DNA of 64,000 bases from Bacteroidota bacterium (GCA_018268105.1 JAFDXG010000062.1:1-64000), one strand, 5' to 3'. Shown: positions 25,812-35,372, numbered from the stretch's first letter. The notes: generated by a model not told the origin, from the letters alone. A program made the numbers and translations.

Positions 25812-27329
25812 TTATCCCGGTATAGTTTCTGCATCGGTCAGTTCCAGGACATTGCCTGTTCTTTCGCGAATTTGCCCGCAGGCCGCTTTATCATCAGCAA
25901 GTGATTTATGAAGTGAAGGTATCATTTCCTCCAGTTTGTTTTGCCATTGCTGTGTTTTCATTTCTTCAGGAAAACATCGGTTGAGCAATTCTGTCATAAT
26001 AGAAACTGCGGTAGAGGCTCCCGGTGATGCCCCAAGTAATGCTGCAATTGTCCCATCTGCAGCGCTTACTACCTCTGTGCCAAATTCCAGTATACCGCCT
26101 TCATCCTCATCCTTTTTTATTACCTGCACCCGTTGCCCGGCTACTTCAAGGTCCCAGTCATAAATTTCTGCAAGAGGAAAGTATTCTTTTAAGGCTTCCA
26201 GTCTGTCTTCAGGTGACTGGCTCACCTGTTCTATCAGGTATTTGGTTAAGGGGATATTGTGGATGCCCGCCATCATCATGGGTTTGATATTGCTGATTTT
26301 GATGGAGGAAGGTAAATCCCAAAAGGAGCCATTTTTTAAAAACTTTGTAGAGAATCCTGCATAGGGCCCGAAAAGGAGCGATTTTTTGCCATCAATAATA
26401 CGGGTATCTAAATGGGGGACACTCATGGGTGGAGAGCCTACTGCAGCTTTACCATATACTTTTGCAGAATGTCTTTCAATAACAGTAGGATTGTTACAGA
26501 TTAGCCATTGACCGCTTACTGGAAAACCGCCATAACCTTTGCTTTCGGGAATCTCAGATTTTTCGAGCAATGGTAGCGAACCTCCACCTGCACCTATGAA
26601 AAGGAATTTGGTGGTAATGATTTTTTTATTTCCGGTGGTCATGTTTTTTACCCTTATCTTCCACCGTTTGTTTTTGTCCTGTTCCAAATCGTATACTTCG
26701 TGAGCCAGCAACAGTTTTACTTCGGGTTTATCAAAAAGATAACGGAATAATTTTCTGGTAAGGGCGCCAAAATTTACATCGGTACCCAAATCCATTTTTG
26801 TTGCGGCTACTTTTTCAGTGGCATCACGTCCTTCCATCACCAAGGGTATCCATTCCCTGAGTATGTTGCGGTCTGCCGAAAACTCCATTCCTTCAAAAAG
26901 ATGATAATGTAATAGTGCCTCGTATCTTTTCTTCAGGTAGGCTACATTTTCTTCACCATGAACAAAGCTCATGTGCGGAACGGTATGAATGAAGTCCTTA
27001 GGATTGCGGATATATTGTTTCTCCAGGAGGTAAGTCCAGAATTCTCTGCTATGCAGAAACTGACCGGCAATTTTAATTGCCTTGCTGCAATCAATAGTGC
27101 CATCTGCTTTTTCAGGTGTATAGTTGAGTTCACAGAAAGCAGAGTGACCGGTACCCGCATTATTCCATGCGTCAGTGCTTTCCGCTGCTACTGTATGCAA
27201 TCTTTCAATAACATAAATCGTGAGACTGGGTTGAAGCTCTTTCAGCATCACAGCTAAGGTAGCACTCATAATACCGGCGCCAACTAATACTACATCGGGG
27301 TTGTGTTCTTTTATACCTGACTTGCTCAT
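25812..27329 (-). CDS. mqo: malate:quinone oxidoreductase
   Basis: The 505-residue FAD-dependent, membrane-associated dehydrogenase oxidises malate to oxaloacetate and passes electrons to the quinone pool, serving both TCA cycle and respiration. The FAD-binding VVLVGAGIMSATLA is at 13-26. AWNNAGTGHSAFCELNYTPE near 54-73 is the Mqo signature. SWxxLL-like and LFGPYAGFSTKFLKNG segments follow, and GASPGASTAV near residue 440 closes the substrate site. Length is standard. Together with icd in the same window it supports an aerobic respiratory life style. Confidence 0.95.
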   Translation of the reverse strand: MSKSGIKEHNPDVVLVGAGIMSATLAVMLKELQPSLTIYVIERLHTVAAESTDAWNNAGTGHSAFCELNYTPEKADGTIDCSKAIKIAGQFLHSREFWTYLLEKQYIRNPKDFIHTVPHMSFVHGEENVAYLKKRYEALLHYHLFEGMEFSADRNILREWIPLVMEGRDATEKVAATKMDLGTDVNFGALTRKLFRYLFDKPEVKLLLAHEVYDLEQDKNKRWKIRVKNMTTGNKKIITTKFLFIGAGGGSLPLLEKSEIPESKGYGGFPVSGQWLICNNPTVIERHSAKVYGKAAVGSPPMSVPHLDTRIIDGKKSLLFGPYAGFSTKFLKNGSFWDLPSSIKISNIKPMMMAGIHNIPLTKYLIEQVSQSPEDRLEALKEYFPLAEIYDWDLEVAGQRVQVIKKDEDEGGILEFGTEVVSAADGTIAALLGASPGASTAVSIMTELLNRCFPEEMKTQQWQNKLEEMIPSLHKSLADDKAACGQIRERTGNVLELTDAETIPG

Positions 27330-27629
27330 ACGCTGTCAAAATTTCCTTTATTAAAAACTAATTCATAGACGAAGCAAGGGTTTTGCAATGAGCAGGCAAA
27401 AAACCTGATAAGGAGCAGGCATGTAATTATCGGTCTGCGAATTTTGCCGCTAATGGAACATAAAGGTACATCAGAAAACCGAAGTGTGCAGTTATAAAAA
27501 TGTACGCATTATATAAAGGATATAATGAGATAGGTATTTATTGAATAAGAACTGCTGTTTCATCAATAGGTACTGGTATCGTTCCCGGGTTATTTTCAAT
27601 TATGATCGTTCATTGATTACTTTTGCCGG
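27330..27629. other. 300-bp divergent promoter region with an inverted repeat
   Basis: The spacer between mqo and the helicase gene has no ORF. A perfect 8-bp inverted repeat, CATTATAT-AAAGG-ATATAATG, lies at 27507-27527 near the middle and could be an operator. A TACTTTTG box sits next to the helicase start. Nothing else is apparent. Confidence 0.4.
27618..27625 (+). promoter_or_regulatory. -7 box 4 nt before the helicase start codon
   Basis: TACTTTTG matches TAnnTTTG and ends 4 nt before the ATG at 27630, predicting a leaderless transcript. No -33 TTG is clear. Confidence 0.4.
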
Positions 27630-28955
27630 ATGAAGGAAAACAGAATTTCTTTTGATGATATACTTGTAAAGTTGAAGATTTCAGTATTGAATGAAATGCA
27701 GCAATCGTTTTTAGAAGCAGCATCTTCGGGGAGGGATATTATACTTCTGTCACCCACAGGTTCGGGAAAAACCCTGGCATTCCTGTTGTCAGTTTTACAA
27801 CAATTGGATATTGAAAGTGGAAAAACTCAGGCCTTGATCATTACCCCCTCAAGGGAATTGACGCAACAGATCGAGATGGTATTTAAGAAAATGAGTACCG
27901 GTTGTAAGGTAACCAGTTGTTATGGCGGGCATTTGCGCGAAACCGAAGAGAATAACCTGAAGGAAGCACCCGCACTGATTATCGGCACACCCGGAAGACT
28001 TGCAGATCATATACGTCGCGGCAATATTATTACTGCTTCTATTTCCACTCTCGTGCTGGATGAGTTTGATAAATCAGTAGAATTAGGTTTCGAGGAGGAG
28101 ATGTCATTCATCATTGGTTCATTGCCTGCTGTACAGCATCGCTGGCTGACTTCAGCAACGGATGCGTTGGAAACCCCTGACTATATAGGGCTGAACAATC
28201 CGGTGAAACTTAGTTTTTTAAAAGAGGAACAGACAAAACCGGAAAGACTTGACATTAAAACCGTCAGAAGCCCTGAAAAGGATAAGATCAATACTTTATT
28301 TAAACTGATCTGTTATTTGGGCAGTCGCCCTACAATTGTTTTTTGCAATCATCGGGAATCAGTGGAACGCATCAGTAGTTTACTCAAAGAAAAAGGTATC
28401 TCCAACTTATTTTATCATGGGGCAATGGATCAGCGTGAAAGGGATGCTGCACTAAGCAAATTCAGAAATGGCAGCACTGCCCTGCTGATCACTACCGATC
28501 TTGCTGCACGGGGGCTTGATATTCCGCATATCAGATATATTATACATTATCATTTACCTGATACAGAGTCGGGATTTATACACCGAAACGGAAGAACGGC
28601 ACGCATGGAGGCGAGTGGTACGGCAATTATAATTCTTTCACCGGAAGAAGTAATTCCTTCCTATATCGTTGATGAAACAACAATACAGCTACCAGATACA
28701 GAAGTGCTTCCGGAAAAGCCAAAATGGACCACCCTTTTTATAGGGGCAGGGAAAAAAGATAAAGTAAACAAAATAGATATCGTTGGGTTTCTTAGTAAAA
28801 AAGGAGAATTGAAAAAAGAAGACATAGGTCTGATTGATGTAAAGGACTACTTTTCGTTTGTGGCTGTGCGTAAGACCAAAGCAAGTCATGTGCTTCATCT
28901 TGTAAAAAATGAAAAAATCAAGAATAAGAAAGTGAAAATAGAAGTGGCTAAATGA
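27630..28955 (+). CDS. DbpA-like DEAD-box RNA helicase
   Basis: The 441-residue ATP-dependent RNA helicase has the full motif series: SPTGSGKT at 41-48 (I), TPSREL at 72-77 (Ia), GTPGR at 119-123 (Ib), DEFD at 144-147 (II), SAT at 175-177 (III), TTDLAARGLDIP (V) and HRNGRTAR (VI). Motif II is DEFD instead of DEAD, and motif VI HRNGRTAR differs from the usual HRIGRTGR. The last 75 residues form a DbpA RNA-binding domain (PF03880), which in DbpA targets helix 92 of 23S rRNA. A role in large-subunit assembly is therefore likely. Catalytic acid and arginine residues are retained. Confidence 0.9.
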   Translation: MKENRISFDDILVKLKISVLNEMQQSFLEAASSGRDIILLSPTGSGKTLAFLLSVLQQLDIESGKTQALIITPSRELTQQIEMVFKKMSTGCKVTSCYGGHLRETEENNLKEAPALIIGTPGRLADHIRRGNIITASISTLVLDEFDKSVELGFEEEMSFIIGSLPAVQHRWLTSATDALETPDYIGLNNPVKLSFLKEEQTKPERLDIKTVRSPEKDKINTLFKLICYLGSRPTIVFCNHRESVERISSLLKEKGISNLFYHGAMDQRERDAALSKFRNGSTALLITTDLAARGLDIPHIRYIIHYHLPDTESGFIHRNGRTARMEASGTAIIILSPEEVIPSYIVDETTIQLPDTEVLPEKPKWTTLFIGAGKKDKVNKIDIVGFLSKKGELKKEDIGLIDVKDYFSFVAVRKTKASHVLHLVKNEKIKNKKVKIEVAK

Positions 28956-28975
28956 TCGCGAGAAGTGAAACGATA
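28956..28975 (+). repeat. GTGAGAAGTGAAA-type intergenic fragment
   Basis: GCGAGAAGTGAAACGATAAA lies in the short spacer between two convergent genes. Related strings occur near 32847-32860, 35697-35712 (reverse) and 45786-45812. These are weak matches to one dispersed short motif. Confidence 0.35.
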
Positions 28976-29003
28976 AATGGTAAACTACAAACAAGAAACA
29001 TAC

Positions 29004-31046
29004 TCACGTCTTAGATCTTGCCACCTTATACAGCAGTAATCCCAGTGCGGCAAAAAATAATACACCGAGTATTTCATATCCCAAATCACCTCCCATTATG
29101 CCGGTCAAGGATTCTTCCATGTTTATCCTGGTAAGTGCTTTTGAAATACTGCCGTTAACCGACAGAAATGCCACGATTACGCCGGCTATAGCGCCACCGG
29201 CAACAAGACCGGTAGCAAACAGATTCCCTTTGCCCAGGTCTTCTTCTTCAGGTGAAATCTTTTCACCTTTTCTTTTTTGCTGCCAGTCCACTATTCCTCT
29301 GATAGCGCCACCAATAAATATAGGCAATGTGGTAGCTAGCGGAAGATATAAACCGATGGCAAAAGAAAGAGCTTTTATACCACATAACTCCACTACTATT
29401 GCAATGAACACGCCCACTAATACATACTGCCAGTCAAGGTTAAACGATAATACACCTTTGATCAGTGTAGCCATCAATGTTGCCTGGGGGGCAGCATAAG
29501 TAGTTTGACCAATGGCATGATGAATACCCTGCGCCAACATCTCGGGGGTCGGTGTGTCAAGTACTTTTATGGTTACACCAATTGCGAGCGAAGAAACAAT
29601 TGCACCGATAAATAATGCCATTTGCTGATAGCGCGGTGTTGCTCCAACAATATATCCGGTTTTAAGATCCTGCGAAGTTGCACCTGCATTTGCGGCAGCA
29701 ATACAAATCATACCTCCCACTACAAGTACCATGGGCTCGTAAGCGCTTCCTGTCCAGCCGGCGGCAATAAAAATCAAACAGGTGCCGAGTATTGTAGCGA
29801 TAGTCATGCCCGAGATGGGATTGTTGGAAGAGCCTATCAACCCCACTATTCTTGAAGAAACGGTTACAAATAAAGCACCGAATACTACGATGAGCAGACC
29901 TACCAGCAGACGGCTGAAAAAATTATTGCCGGGAATAAATGGCAACACTGATACAATCAACACTAATGCCAGACTGCCAATTCCTACTATTTTTAAGCTT
30001 AAATCTTTTTCTGTACGTAATTGCTTTTGATCTCCCTCACTTTTTGTATTGAGCGAACCCATGCTGCTCTTAAATGATGATATGATTGTAGGCAAGGTTT
30101 TCAACAAAGTAATAAACCCCCCGGCAGCCACAGCACCGGCGCCAATTTGCCGGATATATGCCCAGTATATGGCAGTGGAAAAATCGCTAAAGCTTTGGGT
30201 GTCGGGGTTCCATCCCCCCCTTCCGCCGGCTTTAGTGATATCCTCCAGCAGTCCGAGTTTTACAAGCTGTCCGGCTATTGCATCAGGCGATACCAGTGTT
30301 GCCAGCAGGGGTACCAGTGCAAACGAAGCCAGCACACTACCTGCAACGAGTACCCCACCAATCTTTGGACCAATAATATAACCGACTCCAAGATATTCCG
30401 GAGTAATCTCACCACTAATCTTTGCAGATGGCAGAAATTTATTTGCCTGTTTTGTCATAAACTGCGGTGTTTCCGCAATGACATGCAATATTTTTTGAAG
30501 CATAGCATACAACAGGGCAAATCCTAATCCGCTAAAAGCTGTTTTTGCCACATCTCCTCCTTTTTCCCCTGCTTTTAATACTGAAGCACAGGCCGTTCCT
30601 TCAGGATAGGGTAATGTATCATGTTCCTTCACAATTAACGGGTGGCGAAGAGGGATCATCATCAGGGTGCCAAGTATGCCACCAAGCACGGCAAGGGTAA
30701 GTATGATACCATAGCTGAAATAATCAGCATTGGCTTTATCGCTTAAGAACAAGAATCCGGGTAAGGTAAATACTACCCCTGCAGCAATGCTTTCACCTGC
30801 CGATCCGGTTGTTTGAATAATATTGTTTTCGAGGATGGTGGTTTTTAAAAATACCCGGCTCAACGTAATAGCCATGACGGCTATTGGGATAGAAGCTGAT
30901 ACAGTCAATCCTGCTTTAAGGGCCAGGTAAACAGTGGCAGCACCGAAAATGATTCCGAATGCGGCACCGGTTACAATGGCTTTAATAGTAAACTCAGCCA
31001 TTTTGGTTTCGGGGGCAATAAAGGGGCGGAAGTTTTTTTCAGCCAT
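29004..31046 (-). CDS. OPT-family oligopeptide transporter
   Basis: The 680-residue integral membrane protein has about 14-16 hydrophobic helices, matching the OPT superfamily (PF03169). NIIQTTGSAGESIAAGVVFTLP near residues 95-114 is the conserved glycine-rich segment, and PEGTACASVLKAGE near residue 150 is also typical. The ATG at 31046 (MAEKNFRPFI) is preferred: the 47-codon extension to 31187 is Phe/Lys-rich and unlike the family. Members move small peptides or metal-chelator complexes with protons. The substrate here is unknown. It is convergent with the helicase gene. Confidence 0.9.
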   Translation of the reverse strand: MAEKNFRPFIAPETKMAEFTIKAIVTGAAFGIIFGAATVYLALKAGLTVSASIPIAVMAITLSRVFLKTTILENNIIQTTGSAGESIAAGVVFTLPGFLFLSDKANADYFSYGIILTLAVLGGILGTLMMIPLRHPLIVKEHDTLPYPEGTACASVLKAGEKGGDVAKTAFSGLGFALLYAMLQKILHVIAETPQFMTKQANKFLPSAKISGEITPEYLGVGYIIGPKIGGVLVAGSVLASFALVPLLATLVSPDAIAGQLVKLGLLEDITKAGGRGGWNPDTQSFSDFSTAIYWAYIRQIGAGAVAAGGFITLLKTLPTIISSFKSSMGSLNTKSEGDQKQLRTEKDLSLKIVGIGSLALVLIVSVLPFIPGNNFFSRLLVGLLIVVFGALFVTVSSRIVGLIGSSNNPISGMTIATILGTCLIFIAAGWTGSAYEPMVLVVGGMICIAAANAGATSQDLKTGYIVGATPRYQQMALFIGAIVSSLAIGVTIKVLDTPTPEMLAQGIHHAIGQTTYAAPQATLMATLIKGVLSFNLDWQYVLVGVFIAIVVELCGIKALSFAIGLYLPLATTLPIFIGGAIRGIVDWQQKRKGEKISPEEEDLGKGNLFATGLVAGGAIAGVIVAFLSVNGSISKALTRINMEESLTGIMGGDLGYEILGVLFFAALGLLLYKVARSKT

Positions 31047-31380
31047 TGGCTTGAATTTAAAAAGGAAAATAGGAAAAATAAATAAGAAAACACGAAAGTG
31101 ATTGCCAGCAAATGGGATAACTATTTTAAAACAGATGAATAGCTGTTTTTTGAATTGAACATTCATTTTAAATACAGTTGGTAACACCAGCCTCGCTTAT
31201 TTGTTATAACATTGCAGAAGGGAATTTATTAGTGAAATGTATTGATTGTCAGTATTTAAAATGGAAGATGTGTTTCCCGGCCGATGTTCAGTAATTGAGC
31301 AATGTATATACCAAAAGTTAATCTGTATCGTTTCTTAATATTAATAAGATGATTGATATAAACGTCTAACTGTAAGAAAT
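31047..31380. other. 334-bp divergent spacer
   Basis: This A/T-rich gap separates the divergent OPT gene and the small lipoprotein gene and must carry both promoters. I see no exact TAnnTTTG box with a good partner, no ORF with family resemblance and no strong hairpin. Confidence 0.4.
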
Positions 31381-31542
31381 ATGAAAAATATAATCTTATG
31401 TGCAGCATGTGTAATAGTATTGGTGTCGTATTTAAGCAGTTGCTCACCTAAATATGGTTGCCCTGCCGATGGCAGGAGTGTAGGTGCTGAACGGGTTTTG
31501 AGCGGTGAAAAAGCACCTAAGGCTAGGACCTTTAAGAATTAG
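31381..31542 (+). CDS. 53-aa small lipoprotein, Bacteroidota-type
   Basis: ATG at 31381 to TAG at 31540-31542 encodes 53 residues. The N-terminus is a hydrophobic signal with a lipobox LSSC giving Cys21. The mature part is only 33 residues, contains YGCPADGRSVGAERVL and ends in a basic tail. I recall closely similar small lipoproteins (YGCPxDGRNVGAER) across Chitinophagaceae-like genomes, but no function is known to me. A second cysteine at residue 27 could form a disulfide or bind a ligand. It is followed after 22 bp by the 101-aa unknown gene and may be co-transcribed. Confidence 0.75.
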   Translation: MKNIILCAACVIVLVSYLSSCSPKYGCPADGRSVGAERVLSGEKAPKARTFKN

Positions 31543-31564
31543 TTAACCACTAAATATCAAAACC

Positions 31565-31870
31565 ATGAACCTAACCCTACGTAATGATTATGGCTGTACT
31601 GAAGCTGTAATTGATGAAAACTGCGGATTCGACAAATTCTATGGCGTTGCCAGTTTGCTGACGGATAAACTGAATGTCAACTTTACCAACAAAATTGACG
31701 ATTCAAATACTTCTTACTGGGATTTTATCTTTAACGGACATAAACTCACATTGCACTACAATATTTACAACGGGGTTTCTATATTACCCGTTCGATCAAA
31801 AGGTGCCATCCCGGAAGATAACGAAGCAGTAAAAGCATTGGCAAGGGTGCTGGAAGACCATTTACAATAG
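31565..31870 (+). CDS. hypothetical protein, 101 aa
   Basis: I do not recognise this protein. It is small, acidic and soluble, with no signal peptide. The pattern of alternating hydrophobic residues (YWDFIFNGHKLTLHYNIYNG near residues 55-74) suggests a beta-rich core, and a final helix of about 15 residues ends in LEDHLQ. The gene has a normal ATG and follows the small lipoprotein gene by 22 bp, so the two are probably one transcript. It converges on rsgA with 30 bp between the stops and no terminator hairpin. Confidence 0.7.
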   Translation: MNLTLRNDYGCTEAVIDENCGFDKFYGVASLLTDKLNVNFTNKIDDSNTSYWDFIFNGHKLTLHYNIYNGVSILPVRSKGAIPEDNEAVKALARVLEDHLQ

Positions 31871-31900
31871 TTTTGAATAAGTAAAAAAGACCGGGTGAAC

Positions 31901-32830
31901 TTATCCGTATGATTTATCATTGATGGAATCAAGGATATTACAATAGCTTATGTACCTGTCTATATGAATGGATTCATTTTCAACTGCCGACTTAACAGCA
32001 CATCCGGGTTCGCTAACGTGCAAACAATTATTAAACTGGCAATCATTGATAAGTAGCCGCATTTCAGGAAAATAGTGTGACAATTCCTGCCGCGAAATAT
32101 CCACGATACCAAACTCACGTAAGCCCGGAGTGTCAATGACCTTTCCTCCGCCGGGAAGGTCAAACATTTCTGCAAAGGTGGTAGTATGTAAACCTTTTCC
32201 ACTCCATCCGCTCACTTCTTTGGTCTTTAACCCGAAAGTTGGAATTATAGCATTGATAAAAGAAGATTTTCCAACGCCTGAATGTCCGCTGATCAGGGTA
32301 GTCTTATTTTGCAAAACTGATTGTGCTTCAGCAAGTCCTTCCTTTTTTTCAACACTTATTAATATTGTCTTATATCCAATTCCTTCATACATCTGTTTCC
32401 AGCTTTCGTATAACAGTGTTTCTTTTTCGCGATAAAGATCTTTTTTATTGAACAATACAATTGCGGGAACATGATAGGCCTCCGAAGCAACAAGAAAACG
32501 ATCAATAAAGCCCTGTGAAGTACGCGGCTCACGAAGGGTACATATCAGTAATGCCTGATCAATATTGGCTGCAATGATATGATGCTGATATTTATTGGAA
32601 GGTGATTGCCTGTTGATGTAATTACGGCGTTTACTAATGCCTGTTATAATAACATTCGAGGTATCCCCTTCTTCTATTACCATTTCTATTTCATCGCCTA
32701 CTGTAACCGGGTTAGTGGAAGTAATGTCATCCAATTTAAATCTCCCTTTTATTCTTGCGTTATATATTCTCCCTTCATGGTCTTTCACTGTGTACCAGCT
32801 TCCGGTTGATTTGTATACTATTCCTTTCAT
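31901..32830 (-). CDS. rsgA: ribosome small subunit-dependent GTPase A
   Basis: The 309-residue circularly permuted GTPase acts late in 30S subunit maturation. An N-terminal OB fold is followed by the permuted G motifs: FNKKDL (G4), then SGHSGVGKSS (G1), then DTPGLREFG (G3). The C-terminal zinc site is CQFNNCLHVSEPGC in its C-x4-C-x-H-x5-C pattern. The ATG at 32830 (MKGIVYKSTG) begins the OB fold directly; a 17-codon extension upstream is not conserved in style. It lies at the end of the heme gene block, 100 bp after hemH in the same direction, but has no known role in heme synthesis. Confidence 0.94.
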   Translation of the reverse strand: MKGIVYKSTGSWYTVKDHEGRIYNARIKGRFKLDDITSTNPVTVGDEIEMVIEEGDTSNVIITGISKRRNYINRQSPSNKYQHHIIAANIDQALLICTLREPRTSQGFIDRFLVASEAYHVPAIVLFNKKDLYREKETLLYESWKQMYEGIGYKTILISVEKKEGLAEAQSVLQNKTTLISGHSGVGKSSFINAIIPTFGLKTKEVSGWSGKGLHTTTFAEMFDLPGGGKVIDTPGLREFGIVDISRQELSHYFPEMRLLINDCQFNNCLHVSEPGCAVKSAVENESIHIDRYISYCNILDSINDKSYG

Positions 32831-32933
32831 GCAGAGTCGGTTAAAAGGTAATAAAAGTGAAACGATAGAAATATCCCGCAATTCGCCTCCCGGGTTTGAT
32901 ATTTTACGAATGATGTTAGCACAACACTTTTAT

Positions 32934-33986
32934 TTACTGCAATATCATGCCTGTATCGCCATTATCGTATTCCTTTATCCACGAAGCTAAGGTTTCCGTC
33001 CATAAGGGATGAATATTTAAACAGGGAATGAAAGTAAATAATTCTCCACCGGCTTCCATAAAAGTTTCCTTACCCCGCATTGCAATTTCTTCAAGGGTTT
33101 CCAGGCAATCACTCACAAATGCCGGGCATAGAATCAGCAATTTTTTTATCCCTTCTTTGGGCATTTGTTCGAGGCGTATATCTGTAAATGGTTCCAGCCA
33201 GCCCTTGCCCAGGCGGGACTGGAAGGAAATACTATACTTGTCTGAAGTGATTCCTAATTTTTGCGAAACCAGTTTTGTGGTTGTAAAACATTGATGACGA
33301 TAGCAAAATCCATGTGCCGGAGATGCAGTATCACAGCAGGCGGGGGATTGCAGGCAATGGGATCCCGTAATATCTGATTTATGAATATGTCTTTCCGGGA
33401 TCCCGTGATAACTGAAGAGGATATGATCATAGTCCTCTTTCAAAAATGGCTTTATACTTTCGGCAACTGCGTTAATATACCGGGGTTCATTGTAGAAAGG
33501 TTTAACTATTGAAAGTTTAAAGGAATAGTTTTTTCTGCGGTGAATTGTTTTTGCATGTTCAACTGCTGTTTCATAAGAAGACATGGCATAATGCGGATAT
33601 AGGGGTACGGCTATTACTTCTTCCAGTTCCGGTACTTTTTTCATCAATGCATCTAATGCATCCTCTATTGCTGGATTTCCATACCGCATGGCAATCTCCA
33701 CCGGTTCTGTTAGTTTCTCCTGTACAGCCTGCTGCAATTGGCGGGTATACACTATGAGTGGTGAACCCTCTTTTACCCAAATCTCTTTATATGCTTCCGC
33801 TGATTTAGGAGCCCGAAACGGAACTATTATTCCACCAACCAGCAACAGTCGCAGAAGATATGGTTTATCAATTACTCTTTTGTCCATTAAAAACTCCATC
33901 AGGTACTTTCTCACCTCTTTAACTGAAGTAGAATCAGGAGAGCCGAGGTTCATCAACAACACTCCACGCTTTTTAGAAGAACTCAT
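32934..33986 (-). CDS. hemH: ferrochelatase
   Basis: The 350-residue enzyme inserts ferrous iron into protoporphyrin IX, the last step to protoheme. LLMNLGSPDS near residues 10-19 is the N-terminal signature. The catalytic histidine is in ILFSYHGIPERH near residues 189-200, and the acidic partner in CPAFVSDCLETLEEI near 286-300. Five cysteines lie between residues 214 and 233 in the SHCLQSPACC region, which in some ferrochelatases mark a cluster-binding loop; whether one is bound here is unknown. It follows hemL by 71 bp with an intervening hairpin. Confidence 0.95.
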   Translation of the reverse strand: MSSSKKRGVLLMNLGSPDSTSVKEVRKYLMEFLMDKRVIDKPYLLRLLLVGGIIVPFRAPKSAEAYKEIWVKEGSPLIVYTRQLQQAVQEKLTEPVEIAMRYGNPAIEDALDALMKKVPELEEVIAVPLYPHYAMSSYETAVEHAKTIHRRKNYSFKLSIVKPFYNEPRYINAVAESIKPFLKEDYDHILFSYHGIPERHIHKSDITGSHCLQSPACCDTASPAHGFCYRHQCFTTTKLVSQKLGITSDKYSISFQSRLGKGWLEPFTDIRLEQMPKEGIKKLLILCPAFVSDCLETLEEIAMRGKETFMEAGGELFTFIPCLNIHPLWTETLASWIKEYDNGDTGMILQ

Positions 33987-34018
33987 ATTTTAGTTTGATT
34001 AATTATTCAAATAAATTG

Positions 34019-34045
34019 GCAAAGGTCACTATTGGTGACCTTTGC
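34019..34045 (-). terminator. hairpin between hemL and hemH
   Basis: GCAAAGGTCAC and GTGACCTTTGC form an 11-bp stem with a 5-nt loop. On the minus strand it follows the hemL stop by 12 nt and is followed by CAATTTATTT. The T-run is weak, so it may attenuate rather than end transcription into hemH. Confidence 0.5.
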
Positions 34046-34057
34046 TGATATTTTGGA

Positions 34058-35332
34058 TTAAAAACGGGATGCTGCTGAAATTGTACGATCCATATCCTGA
34101 TAGGAAATTGCATTGCTGATAAACCAGGATTCAAATGCAGACGGGGGCAAATATACTCCGGAATCCAGCATGTGATGAAAGAATCTGTTGAAAGCCGAAA
34201 TATCTGATGCGGATGACCCGGCAAAATCTTTCACTTTATGACTGCTAAAATGTACACTAATCATACTACCCATCCGGTTAATTTGTACAGGCATATTTTT
34301 TTTCTTAAAAACATCTTTCAACCCTTTTTCAAGGTAAGCCCCTTTAGCTTCAAGCTCCTGGTAAATCACAGGGTTCTCTTTTAATATTTTGAGAAGTGTG
34401 TATCCTGCTATCATGGCTAAAGGATTACCACTCAAAGTTCCCGCCTGGTATACGCTGCCAACAGGTGCAATATATTCCATGATCTCTCTCCGGGCGGCAA
34501 AGGCTCCAACCGGCATGCCCCCTCCTATGATTTTGCCATAAGTCACAATATCGGCATTGATGTTAAATTTCTCCTGCGCCCCACCTGCTGCAAGACGGAA
34601 ACCGGTCATTACTTCATCAAAAATTAAAAGCATTTTTTCGCGGTCGCAAATTTTACGCAAGACTTCAAGGTATCCTGCTTCAGGCAAAATACAACCCATA
34701 TTTCCTGCTACGGGTTCTATAATTATTGCCGCCAACTCGTTTTTATGTGCGGCAATTAATTTTTCCAGACCATCTATATCATTATAAGCGCAGGTTAATG
34801 TATCTGCAGACACTCCAGCGGTTACTCCCGGTACGGCCTGTATATTAAACGTAGCAACACCGCTACCCGCTTTTACTAAAAAGCAATCGGCATGACCGTG
34901 GTAACACCCTTCGAATTTTATGAATTTATTTTTGCCGGTATAGCCCCTTGCCAGCCTGATAGCGCTCATACAAGCTTCAGTGCCGCTGTTTACCATCCGG
35001 ATCAAATCTATGCCGGGGGTTATACTTTTGATGAGTTCGGCTATTTCAATTTCCAGCTCGGTTGGTGCGCCAAAAGAGGTAGATAAAACCGCCTTTTCCT
35101 GTATCGCCTTTACCACTGGCTCATAAGCGTGACCCAGTATCATTGGTCCCCAGGAGTTGATAAAATCTATATACTCATTTCCATCGGCATCATAGAGGTA
35201 GGCGCCCCGGGCTTTAGTAATAAACAGCGGTGTGCCTCCTACACTTTTAAATGCGCGCACCGGTGAATTTACGCCCCCTGGTATGGATCGCTTTGCCCTT
35301 TCAAATAAAGTTTTGCTGTATTGGTAGTTCAT
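34058..35332 (-). CDS. hemL: glutamate-1-semialdehyde 2,1-aminomutase
   Basis: This 424-residue PLP enzyme converts glutamate-1-semialdehyde to 5-aminolevulinate, completing the C5 route begun by Hem[21 protein letters not shown] at 114-133 is the aminotransferase class III signature, and [13 protein letters not shown] contains the PLP lysine K267. The N-terminus [13 protein letters not shown] is typical of HemL. The length is normal. A TAAATTTG box lies 40 nt upstream. The gap to hemB is occupied by a pseudogene, and this promoter box suggests a separate transcript start after that insertion. Confidence 0.96.
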   Translation of the reverse strand: MNYQYSKTLFERAKRSIPGGVNSPVRAFKSVGGTPLFITKARGAYLYDADGNEYIDFINSWGPMILGHAYEPVVKAIQEKAVLSTSFGAPTELEIEIAELIKSITPGIDLIRMVNSGTEACMSAIRLARGYTGKNKFIKFEGCYHGHADCFLVKAGSGVATFNIQAVPGVTAGVSADTLTCAYNDIDGLEKLIAAHKNELAAIIIEPVAGNMGCILPEAGYLEVLRKICDREKMLLIFDEVMTGFRLAAGGAQEKFNINADIVTYGKIIGGGMPVGAFAARREIMEYIAPVGSVYQAGTLSGNPLAMIAGYTLLKILKENPVIYQELEAKGAYLEKGLKDVFKKKNMPVQINRMGSMISVHFSSHKVKDFAGSSASDISAFNRFFHHMLDSGVYLPPSAFESWFISNAISYQDMDRTISAASRF

Positions 35333-35372
35333 TTTATATCGTGCGATGTGAGTAGATAAATGTGAAATTGTG

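Noticed and set aside
29098..30381. Several plus-strand ORFs of 77-133 codons opposite the OPT gene
   Set aside because: They mirror a long conserved transporter gene and have no recognisable domains.
31047..31187. 47-codon N-terminal extension of the OPT transporter
   Set aside because: It is Phe/Lys-rich, and the family N-terminus starts at MAEKNFRPF.
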